Assembly (NCBI RefSeq): GCF_004769235.1
Contig: NZ_RQFG01000005.1
Location: forward strand, 868,001 to 932,000
Length of the DNA stretch: 64,000 bases
Direction of reading: 5' to 3'
Origin: Leptospira kanakyensis
GTDB taxonomy: Bacteria; Spirochaetota; Leptospiria; Leptospirales; Leptospiraceae
The position numbers and the translations under genes were made by a program. Within the stretch, counting starts at the first letter, position 1. Each line of letters starts with the position of its first letter. Shown piece after piece: positions 1 through 10,019 of this stretch. Under the pieces are notes generated by a model. The model had not been told where the DNA came from. It saw only the letters and a list, made by a program, of their open reading frames with translations, and did not search any database.

Positions 1-988
1 AAGCACTTTCTTTCCCTCCATATAAAAAACATTCTACTGATTGATTTAGAGACATGGAAATCGCCTTGGGAATAGAAGTATGACAAACTTCTAATTTTTG
101 ATTGCAACGAGTGTGGAAACGACAACCAGTGGGATATGATTTTGGTGAAGGAACAATTCCTTCTATAGTCACCAATTTTTTACCTATATTTTCATGATTG
201 GGGTATGCAGCAATGAGAGCCTTTGTATAAGGATGTTTAGGAGTATCGATCACCTCTTCGACAGTTCCTTGTTCGATCATTTTTCCTGCATACATTACCG
301 CAATTCGGTCTGCAATATGACTCACAAGTCCAATATCATGAGAGATAAAAAGAACAGACATTCCATTTTCCTTTCGTAACTCTTTAAGAAGTTCAATCAA
401 TTGTAATTGGATGGTTACGTCTATGGCGCTTGTTGGTTCATCTGCAATTAAAATTTTTGGATCACACATGAGGGCCATGGCAATACAAACTCTTTGTAAC
501 ATACCACCGGAAAATTGATTAGGGTATTGGTTTAATCTGAGTTTTGCATCTGTGATTCCCACTCGTTCCAATAGATACACTGCTTTTTTTTCGGCCTCGT
601 CTTTGGAACCAAGACCATGTAACAGAAAACCTTCGATGAGTTGGGCGCCGATTTTATGAAGGGGGTTTAGTGCTGAAAATGGCTCTTGGAACACATAAGC
701 AATTTCCCTTCCTCGAACTGATCTTAGGTGGTCTGAGGAAGTTTTTAATAAATCTTCACCTTCAAATAAAATGGAACCAGTCGGATACAAAGTAGTGTTC
801 GAAGGAAGGATTTGTGTCAGGGCCAAACTTGTGATCGATTTTCCACAACCCGATTCCCCAACTAGAGCTAAAGTTTCCCCTTTCACCAAATGAAAACTTA
901 CGTTGTCGACAATGGGTAAAATTCCCTCGTCTGTTTTGATTTGGATGGATAGATCTTTGACTTCGATGGCTTTTGTGATACTTGTCAT
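1..988 (-). CDS. Peptide-type ABC transporter ATPase, OppD/DppD family (3' end cut off)
   Basis: ATP-hydrolysing subunit of a peptide importer, acting on the cytoplasmic face of the inner membrane. I read about 329 residues from the ATG at 988 to the window edge without a stop. Visible are Walker A GESGCGKS (about residues 44-51), Q-loop FQEP, signature FSGGM, Walker [12 protein letters not shown] and the switch His in SHD. Near the visible end is the Cys-containing segment [11 protein letters not shown], typical of the oligopeptide/dipeptide ATPase C-terminal domain. Its ATG overlaps the TGA of the upstream permease (ATGA), so the two are translationally coupled. In E. coli YejF two such ATPases are fused; whether a second domain or gene follows lies outside the window. 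Confidence 0.93.
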   Translation of the reverse strand, partial: MTSITKAIEVKDLSIQIKTDEGILPIVDNVSFHLVKGETLALVGESGCGKSITSLALTQILPSNTTLYPTGSILFEGEDLLKTSSDHLRSVRGREIAYVFQEPFSALNPLHKIGAQLIEGFLLHGLGSKDEAEKKAVYLLERVGITDAKLRLNQYPNQFSGGMLQRVCIAMALMCDPKILIADEPTSAIDVTIQLQLIELLKELRKENGMSVLFISHDIGLVSHIADRIAVMYAGKMIEQGTVEEVIDTPKHPYTKALIAAYPNHENIGKKLVTIEGIVPSPKSYPTGCRFHTRCNQKLEVCHTSIPKAISMSLNQSVECFLYGGKESA

Positions 989-2034
989 TCGTAAACCACC
1001 TTATCCTTTGGATCAAATGCATCGCGTAATCCTTCTCCTACAAAAGCAGAAAACAAAATGGTGAGAAATAGTGCTACGGATGGAAAAGTAATCAACCACC
1101 AAGCAGTTAACCTCTCTCTTCCTTGTCCAATGAGTTCACCCCAGGAAGGATTGGGAGCAGGAATTCCATAACCCAAAAAGTCAAGTGCCGACAAAACAGA
1201 GATGGCGGAGATCAAAATAAAAGGTAAAAACGTAACCAGAGGGGTAATCGAATTGGGCAACAAATGACGCATGATAATAGAAAAGGAAGATGCACCTAAT
1301 GTTTTTGCAGCATCAACAAACTGTTGTTTGCGGAGTTTCAAAAATTCACCACGCATATAATAACTAAGTCCGATCCAACTGAGTGATCCATAAGTAACAA
1401 TTAAAACAAAAAATCCTCGTCCAAAAAAAGAACCCATAATCAAAATTAGATAGAGGAAGGGAATGGCAGAAAGGATTTCAATGATTCGTTGTAAAAACAA
1501 ATCGAGTCGTCCTACAAAATATCCTTGGATTCCACCGATAAATGAAGCAAGGAAAATCTCGACAATGATGAGAATCAAACTAAAGGTCATTGCCAAACGA
1601 TAACCATAAATAATACGAGTGAACACATCCCTACCCCGATCATCAGTTCCCATCCAATGACTGAAAGTAGGTTTGGAAGGTGGATTGGTTCCTTCTTCCA
1701 AACTTTCTAAATTGTCTTCATTCACGCCAAAAGGAATCGGAGGAAAAAGCATAAGATTAGAAGATTCAGAAAACCTAGATTCCAAATTTAGTTTTTTATA
1801 ATTTGGTTCTGTAAGATTATTTCCCCCAAATTTTGTTTCTGGATAAAAACTAAAAATTGGAAAAGACAAACTTCCTTCATACAAAACAAAAAGTGGTTTG
1901 TTATTGATGAGAAGCGGAGAAAACAAAGATAAAAGATAAGTATAAAAAAGAATTAACATCGAATAGTAAGCTCGTTTGTTTTTTTTAAACTTCTCCCACT
2001 TACGTATGTTTGCCGGGTTTGAAATAAAATTCAT
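985..2034 (-). CDS. yejE: Peptide ABC transporter permease, YejE-like
   Basis: Inner-membrane permease of a YejABEF-type peptide importer (in E. coli linked to microcin C uptake). The 349 residues have one N-terminal membrane segment (about 24-42), a long periplasmic insert containing [12 protein letters not shown] and FGG, then five further hydrophobic segments. That insert with the ANDKPL-like motif is the mark of YejE rather than a generic OppC. The cytoplasmic EAA-type loop reads [21 protein letters not shown]. The C-terminus [13 protein letters not shown] matches the family. It overlaps the upstream yejB by 4 bp and the downstream ATPase by 4 bp, so this is a tight operon. The true substrate is unknown, and no binding-protein gene lies in the window. 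Confidence 0.92.
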   Translation of the reverse strand: MNFISNPANIRKWEKFKKNKRAYYSMLILFYTYLLSLFSPLLINNKPLFVLYEGSLSFPIFSFYPETKFGGNNLTEPNYKKLNLESRFSESSNLMLFPPIPFGVNEDNLESLEEGTNPPSKPTFSHWMGTDDRGRDVFTRIIYGYRLAMTFSLILIIVEIFLASFIGGIQGYFVGRLDLFLQRIIEILSAIPFLYLILIMGSFFGRGFFVLIVTYGSLSWIGLSYYMRGEFLKLRKQQFVDAAKTLGASSFSIIMRHLLPNSITPLVTFLPFILISAISVLSALDFLGYGIPAPNPSWGELIGQGRERLTAWWLITFPSVALFLTILFSAFVGEGLRDAFDPKDKVVYE

Positions 2035-3041
2035 TCGAAATCAATCCTCGGGTCAATGAGTATATAACAAAAATCAGAGACAATTTTTCCAATGAGCCCT
2101 AAAAAACTCTGAGCGAGAAGTAAACCCATCATTAAATCCGTGTCTCTTTCTCTGACAGCTTCAAAACTAAGAAGGCCCATTCCATCAATATTAAATACAA
2201 GTTCGATAAACAAAGATCCAGAGAATATCAAAGTTAAGTTACTTCCAAATCCTGTGGCGATAGGAATCAGAGAATTACGAAATGCATGGCGAAAAATGGA
2301 ATCGGAAAAACTAAGTCCCTTTGAAATCGCAGTCCGAACATATTCTTTTGCAATTTGATCAAGTAGACTGTTTTTCATTAACAAGGTGAGGACAGCAAAA
2401 CTTCCTACCACATAACAAATCACAGGTAAAAACATATGAGTTAAACGATCATTTACCTTTCCCCAAAAACTCAAATCTTCATAGAAGTCAGATACTTCAT
2501 GTCCCAAAGGGAAAAAAGAAAACACCTCCCCCGATGCAAAAACATATAAAAGTAACATGGCAAAGGCGAAAACAGGAAGGGAATAAGTAAAAAAGATGAT
2601 AAAACTAGAAATGAAATCAAACCGACTGCCTTCTTTTAATGCCTTTTGGATCCCTAAAGGAATACAAATCAAATAAGTTAAAAAGAATCCTGAAAGTCCA
2701 AAAAAAAGTGATACGGGAAGTTTTTCTACAATGAGATCTGAAACTTTTCTGGAATGCAAACGAGACTCACCTAAATCAAATTGAACAATTTGTTTCAACC
2801 AAAGTAAGTAGGCCACGGGTGCTGGTTTGTCTAAATGAAGTCTTTGTTTGATGAGTTCAATTTCTTCTTTTGAAATTTGTTTGGTGGAGGCACCTGCCAA
2901 ATTCCCAGAACCTTTTAATTTTGCAATTTCGCTATTGAGTGGGCCCCCGGGAGCAAAATGGGAAATTAAAAAAACAAGGAAAGTGATTCCAAGTAGGGTA
3001 GGAAAGATAAGTAAAAACCGTTTTAAAAAATATTTCCACAT
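2031..3041 (-). CDS. yejB: Peptide ABC transporter permease, YejB-like
   Basis: Partner inner-membrane permease to the YejE-like protein. The 336 residues begin with a positively charged start and a membrane helix (about 8-28). The motif FAPGGP follows, then the spacer region typical of YejB/OppB and five more hydrophobic segments. The EAA-type loop [20 protein letters not shown] is near residues 235-255. The segment [25 protein letters not shown] fits the YejB/OppB C-terminal consensus; the last residues LIDPRIDFE are also typical. It starts 3 bp after the lipocalin-like gene ends and shares ATGA with yejE. Co-location with yejE supports a heterodimeric permease. Confidence 0.92.
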   Translation of the reverse strand: MWKYFLKRFLLIFPTLLGITFLVFLISHFAPGGPLNSEIAKLKGSGNLAGASTKQISKEEIELIKQRLHLDKPAPVAYLLWLKQIVQFDLGESRLHSRKVSDLIVEKLPVSLFFGLSGFFLTYLICIPLGIQKALKEGSRFDFISSFIIFFTYSLPVFAFAMLLLYVFASGEVFSFFPLGHEVSDFYEDLSFWGKVNDRLTHMFLPVICYVVGSFAVLTLLMKNSLLDQIAKEYVRTAISKGLSFSDSIFRHAFRNSLIPIATGFGSNLTLIFSGSLFIELVFNIDGMGLLSFEAVRERDTDLMMGLLLAQSFLGLIGKIVSDFCYILIDPRIDFE

Positions 3042-3044
3042 GTC

Positions 3045-4091
3045 TTAGAACTCCCACCACTCTTTCGGTTTTTTATAACCTTTCAATTCTAAATATCCTT
3101 TGGCAGACTTTTTTTGTTTTGAATCTATGGCGGTCACCCCACCTTCCCAATAAATGGTTCTTGTTGATTTGGTTCCATCAAACTCTTGTTCATTGAAAAT
3201 GGGAGACACCGTCCACTCTCCGCCGGGATACTTAATTTTCCAATGTAAAGGGTATTCAATTTTTGTATTGGGACTTTTCCATTTGGTTCCTATGGCCCCC
3301 ATTTGGATCTGGCCTGGTTCCGTCCAGGAAGTGATTTTTCCTTCTGGATTGCGATAGGTTCCAAAAATTTCTGGGGGAATTGTGTTCGATTCGCGAAATC
3401 TAAAAAAAACATAATCTCCGCCGAAATCATCGGATAAACAAATCCAATCCCAACTGGTATTTCCCGTGGCAAGACTAGGAATGGATTTTGCATTTTTTTC
3501 GCTCCATTCATGATCCATCCAAGAACTTCCCGAAACAATGGTTTCCTTTTTTCCATTTACCGAGAGTGTTCCTGAAGTTTTTAGTCTCGGATAACTGTAG
3601 TAATACGAAAATATATTTGGATTTCGGTTGGATTTGATAGAAACTCCATCCTTTCCATGAACCAAAATTTTTCCATTTCCTTGTAAATCTAATTCTAAAC
3701 GTAAATCTTTTGATTTTGATTCGGCAAAGACATGAAATCTATCTTTTGAAATAATTTTTAAATGATAATCACCGCTATAAATAGTTTTGTCGGTATATCC
3801 TGCAAGATCACCTATGGTTCGTTTGATTGTCTGTGATGTATGATGTTTTTTCGAAGAAAAATCCGAAATCGCAAAATGAACCGGGAATACTTCGGGATTC
3901 CAATCTCCGCCATCCGAAAATTTCAATCGAAAAAAAGAAAGTTCATAACCATACGAATTTCCTGAATGAGATTCTACAAATCCAACAAAGTAACACCATT
4001 CCAATCCATAATCAGAATGAAAACTATGATCTTTAGGAAAACTAAAATGAAAAAAACAAAGTGATAAAAATAAAACTTTAATTCTATTCAT
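3045..4091 (-). CDS. CrtC/AttH-like lipocalin-fold protein, probably exported
   Basis: Secreted or lipid-facing protein of the hydroxyneurosporene synthase (CrtC)/AttH superfamily, 348 residues. The start MNRIKV is preferred over a codon 19 residues upstream because it begins a hydrophobic signal-like segment (about 5-17). The N-terminal part contains YGLEWCYFVGF, where the family usually has an E-W/Y-Y motif. Near residue 190 is SSWMDHEWS, the most conserved family motif. Acidic and aromatic residues around the strands fit a double lipocalin barrel. It overlaps the end of the upstream phosphatase gene by 8 bp and lies 3 bp before yejB. A role in lipid or peptide handling linked to the ABC importer is inference; the family includes hydratases and proteins of unknown function. 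Confidence 0.75.
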   Translation of the reverse strand: MNRIKVLFLSLCFFHFSFPKDHSFHSDYGLEWCYFVGFVESHSGNSYGYELSFFRLKFSDGGDWNPEVFPVHFAISDFSSKKHHTSQTIKRTIGDLAGYTDKTIYSGDYHLKIISKDRFHVFAESKSKDLRLELDLQGNGKILVHGKDGVSIKSNRNPNIFSYYYSYPRLKTSGTLSVNGKKETIVSGSSWMDHEWSEKNAKSIPSLATGNTSWDWICLSDDFGGDYVFFRFRESNTIPPEIFGTYRNPEGKITSWTEPGQIQMGAIGTKWKSPNTKIEYPLHWKIKYPGGEWTVSPIFNEQEFDGTKSTRTIYWEGGVTAIDSKQKKSAKGYLELKGYKKPKEWWEF

Positions 4092-6129
4092 CGGGCAAAG
4101 ACTCCCACTTCTTTTCAAGTGGAAGGATATGAAGATACGACTTTTCAATTGATTTCATTTTTTGAATGACATCTTTCATTTTTTTCTTTTCATTCAACTT
4201 TGCATATACTTGGGCTAAGTTACATAAATTAGATAAATTTGCATCGCTTATGGAGTGGGCTTTTTTCCATTCTAGTTCCGCTTTTTCAAACAACTCTATT
4301 TGATAATAACAATATCCCAAAACAGAATGTGATTTAAAATGATTGGTTTTGAATTTATTATAAGATTCCAACAATTCTATGGCCTTATCAAAATTTCGAC
4401 TATAAGCCAAAGCTTTTCCGTACAAAAGTTGTGTGTCTAAATCACGTGGCAAAATTTGATGCGCTTTTTCATAAAAAGTAACTGCTTCTGAAAATTGTTT
4501 ATTTTGATAGGCTGCATCACCTTTCGATTTAATCGTTTTGAATTCGGGTAACCGAGGAGATAACTGAAGGCCAAGAAGTGTAATATCATCCATAGGATCT
4601 GTTCCCATGGTAAATTCTTTGTGGATGCTAAGAATATTCTCTACTGTTTCTTGGATGGATTTATCAAAACAAGATTCTATGATTTGGATGAGTTTGGTTT
4701 CTCCAAATGCGTCTCCCTTGTCGTTCTCTGCTTCTGTAAGTCCATCTGTGTATAAAAACATTTTATCACCTGGTTCCAATTGGATTTGGAAATCCAGAAA
4801 GGTTTCACCAGCATCCGGAAACATTCCAAGAAAGGTTCCATCACCTTCACAAATTTCAGCCTTGTTGGTTTTGGCTCGAAATAAAATGGGTCTTGGATGG
4901 CCGGCAATGGAATACAAAACTTTATAATCGTCATGAATTAAAACATAAACACAAGTTGTGTATCCTTGTTGTTTGACTAAATCCAACAACTCTCGGTTAA
5001 TCAGTTTGAAAATTTCTGATGGTTTAGGTTTTTTATAATTCGAAAATAATAACTTAGAAAGTGCAGTAATAAAGGCAGCAGGAACTCCGTGACCAGACAC
5101 ATCACAAACAGCCACTCCCAATTTATCCATGTTATATGGAAAATAATCATAATAATCACCGCTGACTTCTTGCATCGGAGTGAATCCAGTCCAAAACTGA
5201 ATTCCATTCCAATCAGGGATAATTTCTGGAATTAATCCTTTTTGGATGTTTTTTGCCAGACGTAAGTCTTTTGCCATGGAAAGTTGTTTTTTCTCTAACT
5301 CTTGTTTGAAAGATTTTAATACTTCAACAGCCGCTTCCAAATCCCTGTTTTCAATTGCAAGTTCTCTTGACCTTCTTACCACATCCTTGACATCCACAAT
5401 GGAAATTTCTTCTAAATGAGAATCCGAACGTGAAGTTACCATCACACGGTGGCGGTTTGATACATCGTCTTTAGTCAAACGAGACCTAGACAAAAACATT
5501 TTGTCTTCCAACCACTCCAATTCATATTCATTGGAATCGGCTCCGAACAGAATGTCTTCACCTAACTCTTTATGCGAAACATGGATTCCAAAAAGCCGAG
5601 TTTTTGTCATCCGAATCGTAAACGTTTTAAGTTCAAAAAGAACAGCAAGACCGTTTAGCATACCTTGAAAAAAAACAGCATCATACCATTTCTCTTGGTA
5701 TTCCGGTAAATACTTGAATATAAATAAAACTTTATGATCCGCAACAGGTTTTACATTCAAATACACTGCGCGTGTTAGTCGACCAATCAAAATAGGTAAA
5801 CGTTGGATCATCTCCTCTAAATCAATTCTTGAATCATCTAGAGGTAATAAATCATAAGCATTGGTGATGAGACTTTCTGTTCCTAGGTGGTATAAAATTC
5901 CCGAAATATCTAAAGATTGGGCGATGATTTGAATGATTTTATCTTCTAAGTCTTGTGAGATCCAATAATTAGGATCTTTTAGAATCCGAATGTAAACCGT
6001 ATCATCTAAAATTTCGGGAAATGGATTGTTGTGGCGCGAAAGATGATTTTCGCGTAGGTACACTTGCACTAGTCCCGAGACACGTTTTGATGATATTTCT
6101 CTTCCTGATTGCAGTGGTAATACCCTCAC
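4084..6129 (-). CDS. PP2C (SpoIIE-type) protein phosphatase with TPR tail
   Basis: Cytoplasmic Ser/Thr phosphatase of the RsbU/SpoIIE type, 681 residues, which usually reverses phosphorylation of anti-sigma antagonists. Residues 1-250 are an unassigned region that may sense a signal. About 252-295 is a likely coiled coil. The PP2C domain runs from about 295 to 530, with metal-binding motifs EVSGDYYD (321-328), CDVSGHGVP (342-350), TDGLTEAEN and MDDITLLGL. About 535-670 holds TPR-like helical repeats for partner binding. No membrane segment is evident. The start is GTG with AAGGG 8 bases upstream. It heads the minus-strand run into the CrtC-like gene and yejBE, so it may be cotranscribed with a transporter. 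No anti-sigma gene is adjacent. Confidence 0.85.
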   Translation of the reverse strand: MRVLPLQSGREISSKRVSGLVQVYLRENHLSRHNNPFPEILDDTVYIRILKDPNYWISQDLEDKIIQIIAQSLDISGILYHLGTESLITNAYDLLPLDDSRIDLEEMIQRLPILIGRLTRAVYLNVKPVADHKVLFIFKYLPEYQEKWYDAVFFQGMLNGLAVLFELKTFTIRMTKTRLFGIHVSHKELGEDILFGADSNEYELEWLEDKMFLSRSRLTKDDVSNRHRVMVTSRSDSHLEEISIVDVKDVVRRSRELAIENRDLEAAVEVLKSFKQELEKKQLSMAKDLRLAKNIQKGLIPEIIPDWNGIQFWTGFTPMQEVSGDYYDYFPYNMDKLGVAVCDVSGHGVPAAFITALSKLLFSNYKKPKPSEIFKLINRELLDLVKQQGYTTCVYVLIHDDYKVLYSIAGHPRPILFRAKTNKAEICEGDGTFLGMFPDAGETFLDFQIQLEPGDKMFLYTDGLTEAENDKGDAFGETKLIQIIESCFDKSIQETVENILSIHKEFTMGTDPMDDITLLGLQLSPRLPEFKTIKSKGDAAYQNKQFSEAVTFYEKAHQILPRDLDTQLLYGKALAYSRNFDKAIELLESYNKFKTNHFKSHSVLGYCYYQIELFEKAELEWKKAHSISDANLSNLCNLAQVYAKLNEKKKMKDVIQKMKSIEKSYLHILPLEKKWESLPDE

Positions 6130-6200
6130 CTAGGATTCCCTTCGGTAGGAGAAAAATAAATTTCAATCGATCCCTAGGCAATAGATTTTTCAATGGAGAT

Positions 6201-6653
6201 ATGATTTGGTATCTTCGTGTATTTGGTGTTTTTGTTTTGGTTTTTGCGGTAGTTACATTCCGTCAAAGTGAAACTAAAGTGGAGCGGACTTGGGATGTCA
6301 CAATCAAACCAGACCAAGTGCAAAAGGTTCTTTACGAATCCTTCCAACCCAAATCCTTCCGTTCCCCTGTAGTAGGAGAAACCTGGGAATCCAAAGTGAT
6401 GGGAGAGCCAGTAAAAAGCACTACCACTTTAGCAAATCTACAATCATCAGAATTCCAAATCTCCACAGAAGGATTCAAACATTACCGAATTCTAAAAGAG
6501 TCCTACCGCTGGGAACTCATCCAGAACGGCGTTCGTATTCACGGAACTTGGGAAGCAGAAACAAATCCCAATTTCCTTTCCAAACTTCTATTTTTATTTT
6601 TTAGCACTGCGGATCTTAACCACATTGCTGATGGAAAACAAAAACTATTCTAA
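6201..6653 (+). CDS. Membrane-anchored SRPBCC-like (polyketide cyclase/START fold) protein
   Basis: 150-residue protein. The open frame extends back to 6021, but the ATG at 6201 is chosen because GGAG sits 6 bases before it and the protein then starts with a membrane anchor (about residues 2-17). The rest reads like a small ligand-binding SRPBCC fold: the segment [16 protein letters not shown] looks like the first strand and helix of that family, and the predicted strand order and C-terminal helix with [11 protein letters not shown] also fit. No catalytic residues can be named. It is divergent from the phosphatase gene and overlaps ispF tail to tail by 4 bp. The family call is by pattern only. 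Confidence 0.6.
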   Translation: MIWYLRVFGVFVLVFAVVTFRQSETKVERTWDVTIKPDQVQKVLYESFQPKSFRSPVVGETWESKVMGEPVKSTTTLANLQSSEFQISTEGFKHYRILKESYRWELIQNGVRIHGTWEAETNPNFLSKLLFLFFSTADLNHIADGKQKLF

Positions 6654-7144
6654 GATTTGGCCTTTGTACTTTCGAGTAAAACGGTCGCCATCACCATGGC
6701 ACCTTCACTGCGACCGAGAGCACCCATCCCTTCCGAGGTAGTTGCCTTAATTGAAACACAGTCTAACGGTAATTTGGTGATTTTTGCCAAAGATTCGTTT
6801 AGTTCCGCACGAATCGGATTGATCTTAGGATGATCTCCGACATAAGTACAATCAACGTTCACAAGTTTAAACTTTTTTTCTGCGATGAGTTCTAAACATT
6901 TATCTATGATCCGCGTTGACTTCATATTTTTGTATTGTGGATCCGTATCTGGAAAATGAACCCCAATATCACCGAGAGCCAATGCTCCAAGAATGGCATC
7001 CGCCACCGCATGTAAGACAATATCAGCATCACTATGACCAAGAAAGGCAAATTCCGATTTGATTTCCACACCAGCAAGGACAAGCGGGCGAAAAGGTTCA
7101 TGGATTAATTTATGAAAATCAATTCCGTTTCCAACTCTAAACAT
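6650..7144 (-). CDS. ispF: 2-C-methyl-D-erythritol 2,4-cyclodiphosphate synthase
   Basis: Cytoplasmic enzyme of the non-mevalonate isoprenoid pathway. It cyclises CDP-methylerythritol 2-phosphate to MEcPP with release of CMP. At 164 residues it is full length for the family. The N-terminal [13 protein letters not shown] carries the metal ligands D9 and H11. The signature [20 protein letters not shown] is near residues 36-55, followed by [12 protein letters not shown]. The C-terminal stretch [18 protein letters not shown] is the conserved active-site region. It follows nadA by 5 bp on the same strand, so the two are probably cotranscribed. Confidence 0.97.
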   Translation of the reverse strand: MFRVGNGIDFHKLIHEPFRPLVLAGVEIKSEFAFLGHSDADIVLHAVADAILGALALGDIGVHFPDTDPQYKNMKSTRIIDKCLELIAEKKFKLVNVDCTYVGDHPKINPIRAELNESLAKITKLPLDCVSIKATTSEGMGALGRSEGAMVMATVLLESTKAKS

Positions 7145-7149
7145 AAATC

Positions 7150-8136
7150 CTACTTTTTATAACTCAATTCTAACATTCGGTTCACAGACTTTTGTGCGAG
7201 ACGAATCACTTCTTCATCCAAAAAGATTTCAAACTGTTCTTTGAGAAGTGCATCTCTTACTTTTTCCAAAGTAATTTTTTTCATATGCGGGCAGGTTTGG
7301 CAAGTAGAGACAAATTCTTTTTCCGGGAACTCGGCCCGCAGGTTGTCCCCCATCGAACACTCTGTCACTAACATAATTTTGTTTGTTTTGCTTTGGCGAA
7401 TGAAATCCACCATTTGCGAAGTAGATCCAGAAAAATCTGCTTCTTTGACAACATCTTCATGGCATTCTGGATGTGTGATGACAGTCAAATCGCCAGAAAA
7501 CAAACGTTTAGCGGACTTAATGTCTTCAGGTGTGTACATTTCATGTACCATACAACGACCAGGATGAGAAATGATGGTTTTTGTTGTATGATTGCGAACA
7601 TTTCCTGCCAAATATTCATCCGGCAAAAAAATCACAGTATCCCCTTCCACAGCGTTTACAATTTGTAAAGCATTGGCCGAAGTGCAACATACATCAGTTT
7701 CTGCTTTTACTTCCGCCGAACAGTTGACATACGTGACAACGGGAACTCCTGGATATTTTTTTTTGAGTGCTTTGACATCGTCTCTTGTGATGGCTTCAGC
7801 CAAAGAACAACCAGCTTTCATGTCTGCAATCAACACTCTTTTTTCAGGAGATAAAATTTTAGCAGTTTCAGCCATAAAATGAACCCCATTAAAAAGGATC
7901 ATATCGGCTTTGGTTTCCTTTGCCATTTTGGAAAGATACAAAGAGTCTCCAATGATATCAGATACTCCCCAAAAAACATCGGGAGTCATATAATTATGAC
8001 CAAGGATCACAGCATTTTTTTCTTTTTTAAGGCGGTTAATTTCTTCCGACAAAGGAATGATCCTTTCTTCAATTTCGTGAGGAAGGTAAACTGGATTTAA
8101 TTTTTGAACCAACTGGTCTTTAGTAACTAATGACAT
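7150..8136 (-). CDS. nadA: Quinolinate synthase A
   Basis: Fe-S enzyme of NAD biosynthesis that condenses iminoaspartate with dihydroxyacetone phosphate to quinolinate. The 328 residues contain the three expected cluster-ligand regions: AGC (C110), GRCMVHE (C195) and CQTCPHMKK (C279/C282). Other family motifs are [11 protein letters not shown] near 45, [14 protein letters not shown] near 84 and [10 protein letters not shown] near 137. AGGAG lies 7 bases before the ATG at 8136. It is 22 bp after a small lipoprotein gene and 5 bp before ispF. nadB and nadC are not in the window. The dephospho-type length without extra domains is normal for bacteria. Confidence 0.97.
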   Translation of the reverse strand: MSLVTKDQLVQKLNPVYLPHEIEERIIPLSEEINRLKKEKNAVILGHNYMTPDVFWGVSDIIGDSLYLSKMAKETKADMILFNGVHFMAETAKILSPEKRVLIADMKAGCSLAEAITRDDVKALKKKYPGVPVVTYVNCSAEVKAETDVCCTSANALQIVNAVEGDTVIFLPDEYLAGNVRNHTTKTIISHPGRCMVHEMYTPEDIKSAKRLFSGDLTVITHPECHEDVVKEADFSGSTSQMVDFIRQSKTNKIMLVTECSMGDNLRAEFPEKEFVSTCQTCPHMKKITLEKVRDALLKEQFEIFLDEEVIRLAQKSVNRMLELSYKK

Positions 8137-8158
8137 ATAACACTCCTTTTAGTGAATA

Positions 8159-8671
8159 TTAAAACGGATCGGAACGAAGGATGGTATCTGTTTCCGAAAT
8201 TCCCGAATCGGATGGTGGAACTTCATTTTCCAATGATCCACACTGATTGAATGCTTCGCGCCAAGATATTTCTGCTTGAGAGGTTCCTGTCCTTTGGACT
8301 CTCCGGTAATCGGAATTAGAATTAAAAGAATTTTGGTTACAAGCCTTGGCAATGTTATAAGTGTAATTTGTTTTTGTAAAACAATCAAAGTATAAAATGG
8401 CAACTGCATCCGTACTAAGTTCTTGAGGAAGGATTTCCCCTTTTAATTTCGAAATCAGTCCTGAACAAACACTGGCACTGGAATCGGTGGTGGCCACACA
8501 ACTTGATTCCGATAGAATAAATCTTTGACAGGCCGCTTGGATCGCGCTTTCTTGCGATAGAATCGAACCAAGTAATTCTGTTTCAGAATCCTCATTTGAT
8601 TCTTTTTTACAACCATTCGCCGTAAAGACAATGCCTGTTAATAAAAAGAAAATCATTACCTTCCTTTTCAT
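8159..8671 (-). CDS. Putative lipoprotein, function unknown
   Basis: 170-residue protein with a lipoprotein signal: MKRK, a hydrophobic core, then TANGC with the candidate lipid-bearing Cys at residue 21. The mature part is hydrophilic, rich in Ser, Asp and Glu, and holds several further Cys residues (for example in QAACQRF, SSCVAT and FDCFTK) that could form disulfides in the periplasm. I do not recognise a family. The ATG at 8671 is preferred over an internal ATG at 8656 because it supplies the basic n-region, although the internal start has the better AAGGA spacing. Its 5' end overlaps the divergent gene at 8631 by 41 bp. It is the first gene before nadA-ispF. Confidence 0.6.
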   Translation of the reverse strand: MKRKVMIFFLLTGIVFTANGCKKESNEDSETELLGSILSQESAIQAACQRFILSESSCVATTDSSASVCSGLISKLKGEILPQELSTDAVAILYFDCFTKTNYTYNIAKACNQNSFNSNSDYRRVQRTGTSQAEISWREAFNQCGSLENEVPPSDSGISETDTILRSDPF

Positions 8672-9389
8672 ACTGATTCTACTTTCCCTCCTTTTGGGTG
8701 GTCTTGTCTATTTCCTTTTTCAGAAAAAAGCGAACCCAGATCCTAAAGAATCTTCCTATGATTCCCGCTCCGAGGTCTATTGGCAGAGGTTACAAAACCG
8801 CCCAGAGGTTCTACAAGGGCCTGGATATCCTTCCGATTTACGTGATTTTTTAGAAACCCTCCGGGGCAAAGAATCCTATCTTTGGGAAGGGGATAGAGAC
8901 AAAACCTATGTCTTTTTACTCGAAACTTATCCGGATGAAAGGGGCCATGTACTTTATGCCGTATACGTTGCGTTTATGAATTGGAAGGAAAAAACTCAGG
9001 AAGTGGAAACGAGAGACGATCTTTCTTCTTATGAAAAGCTAACAGCCGTGAATCGTTTATCGGAAGAAATTTTTCCCCTTGTACTCCGCCAGCTCCTTTT
9101 TCCCAAACACCCAACCAAACCGCCAGTTTGGCTTCTATCCTTTCTAGAAGATTACATTCAGAAAAATCCCTACAGTTATTCTAGAGAACGAAAAAGAATT
9201 TTTCTAAAGAAAAAAGCGGATCTTTACCAAAAAGAAAAATGGGAAATCCAGTCCTGGGAAAGTCCTATGTTTTTCCGCCAGGTAGTCGACCTAATTTATG
9301 CACGGGAATTATTAGAAATGTCCGAAGAAGAAAGAACTTCTTATCGCAGTGCAAAACAGGAAGAACTGAAAGTCGATTTTTGGAATTGA
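8631..9389 (+). CDS. Membrane-anchored protein of unknown function
   Basis: 252 residues. The N-terminus MPVNKKKII plus a strong hydrophobic helix (about residues 8-30) predicts an inner-membrane anchor with a periplasmic body. The body is acidic to neutral and helical, with many Glu, Lys, Trp and Tyr residues; repeated-looking pieces such as DLRDFLETLRG and FLEDYIQKNP suggest an all-helical fold. I do not recognise a family. A lipase-chaperone-like architecture (anchor plus helical body) came to mind, but the chaperone motif is absent. Its start overlaps the divergent lipoprotein gene by 41 bp, so the two promoters must lie inside each other's coding sequence. The next gene, LpoB-like, follows by 35 bp. 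Confidence 0.55.
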   Translation: MPVNKKKIITFLFILILLSLLLGGLVYFLFQKKANPDPKESSYDSRSEVYWQRLQNRPEVLQGPGYPSDLRDFLETLRGKESYLWEGDRDKTYVFLLETYPDERGHVLYAVYVAFMNWKEKTQEVETRDDLSSYEKLTAVNRLSEEIFPLVLRQLLFPKHPTKPPVWLLSFLEDYIQKNPYSYSRERKRIFLKKKADLYQKEKWEIQSWESPMFFRQVVDLIYARELLEMSEEERTSYRSAKQEELKVDFWN

Positions 9390-9424
9390 CAAGTCCTTTT
9401 GCATCCCCCCTTATAAATGGGGTT

Positions 9425-10003
9425 ATGAAACAAATTCTTTTCTCGTTTCTCTTAGTAGGATTCTTATTCCAATGCAGTAGCAGTCCCAAACGACTCGACA
9501 ACGCCGATGATTATATCTCCGACTCAGGTGGGCTCACAAGCCAGGAATTGGTGAAAGCTGCTGACAAACTAGCAGGCCAAATTGGTGAGTACTTTAAAGA
9601 AAACCCACACGAAGAAGGAGTTTTCGTTGCCCACTTCCCTACTCGTAACGATACTTCTGAACAAATCCAAACAGAACTATTTGACAATGCCTTTGTTTCC
9701 AAACTCATCAAAGGAAAAATTTATACAGTTCGCACCAAAACAAGAGAACAGTCCCTCAACGAAATCCAGTTCAGTTTATCTGGACTCACTTCCAATAGAC
9801 TTTCGATTGGAAAGTTAAAATCTCCCAACTTCTTTGTTCGTTGTGAAATTAATGAAAACATGTTTACTTCTGATGGAGAAAAAATCGTAGAACAGTCCAT
9901 CAATATTGAACTTGTTGAAGTAGAAACTACGATCGCCGTTTGGTCTGAAAAAGTATCTTATCGTAAACTCGCTGTTCGAGGAAATAAAGGGGTTAGTTGG
10001 TAA
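9425..10003 (+). CDS. LpoB-like lipoprotein (candidate penicillin-binding protein activator)
   Basis: 192-residue lipoprotein. The frame is open from 9239, but the ATG at 9425 begins a signal peptide MKQILFSFLLVGFLFQC with the lipid Cys at residue 17. The mature part shows the LpoB-type order: an N-terminal linker, then VAHFPTRNDTSEQIQTELFD (about 75-94), a TVRTKTREQSLNEIQFSLSG region, a strand pair FFVRCEI, and the C-terminal VEVETTIAVWSEKVSYRK. The NDTSEQ motif and the W-S-E-K ending are what I associate with LpoB. In E. coli LpoB is an outer-membrane lipoprotein that activates PBP1b. The same-strand neighbour 16 bp downstream is a COG3014-like lipoprotein, as often seen beside lpoB in gammaproteobacteria. 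Confidence 0.68.
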   Translation: MKQILFSFLLVGFLFQCSSSPKRLDNADDYISDSGGLTSQELVKAADKLAGQIGEYFKENPHEEGVFVAHFPTRNDTSEQIQTELFDNAFVSKLIKGKIYTVRTKTREQSLNEIQFSLSGLTSNRLSIGKLKSPNFFVRCEINENMFTSDGEKIVEQSINIELVEVETTIAVWSEKVSYRKLAVRGNKGVSW

Positions 10004-10019
10004 ACCTCTCCATCACTCC

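Noticed and set aside
762..1022. Open frame of 86 codons on minus strand
   Set aside because: It overlaps the ATPase gene in another frame; the ATPase frame carries all the conserved motifs.
6021..6200. Extended N-terminus of the SRPBCC-like protein
   Set aside because: The upstream 60 codons overlap the phosphatase gene start and look non-coding; the ATG at 6201 has an SD and a membrane anchor.
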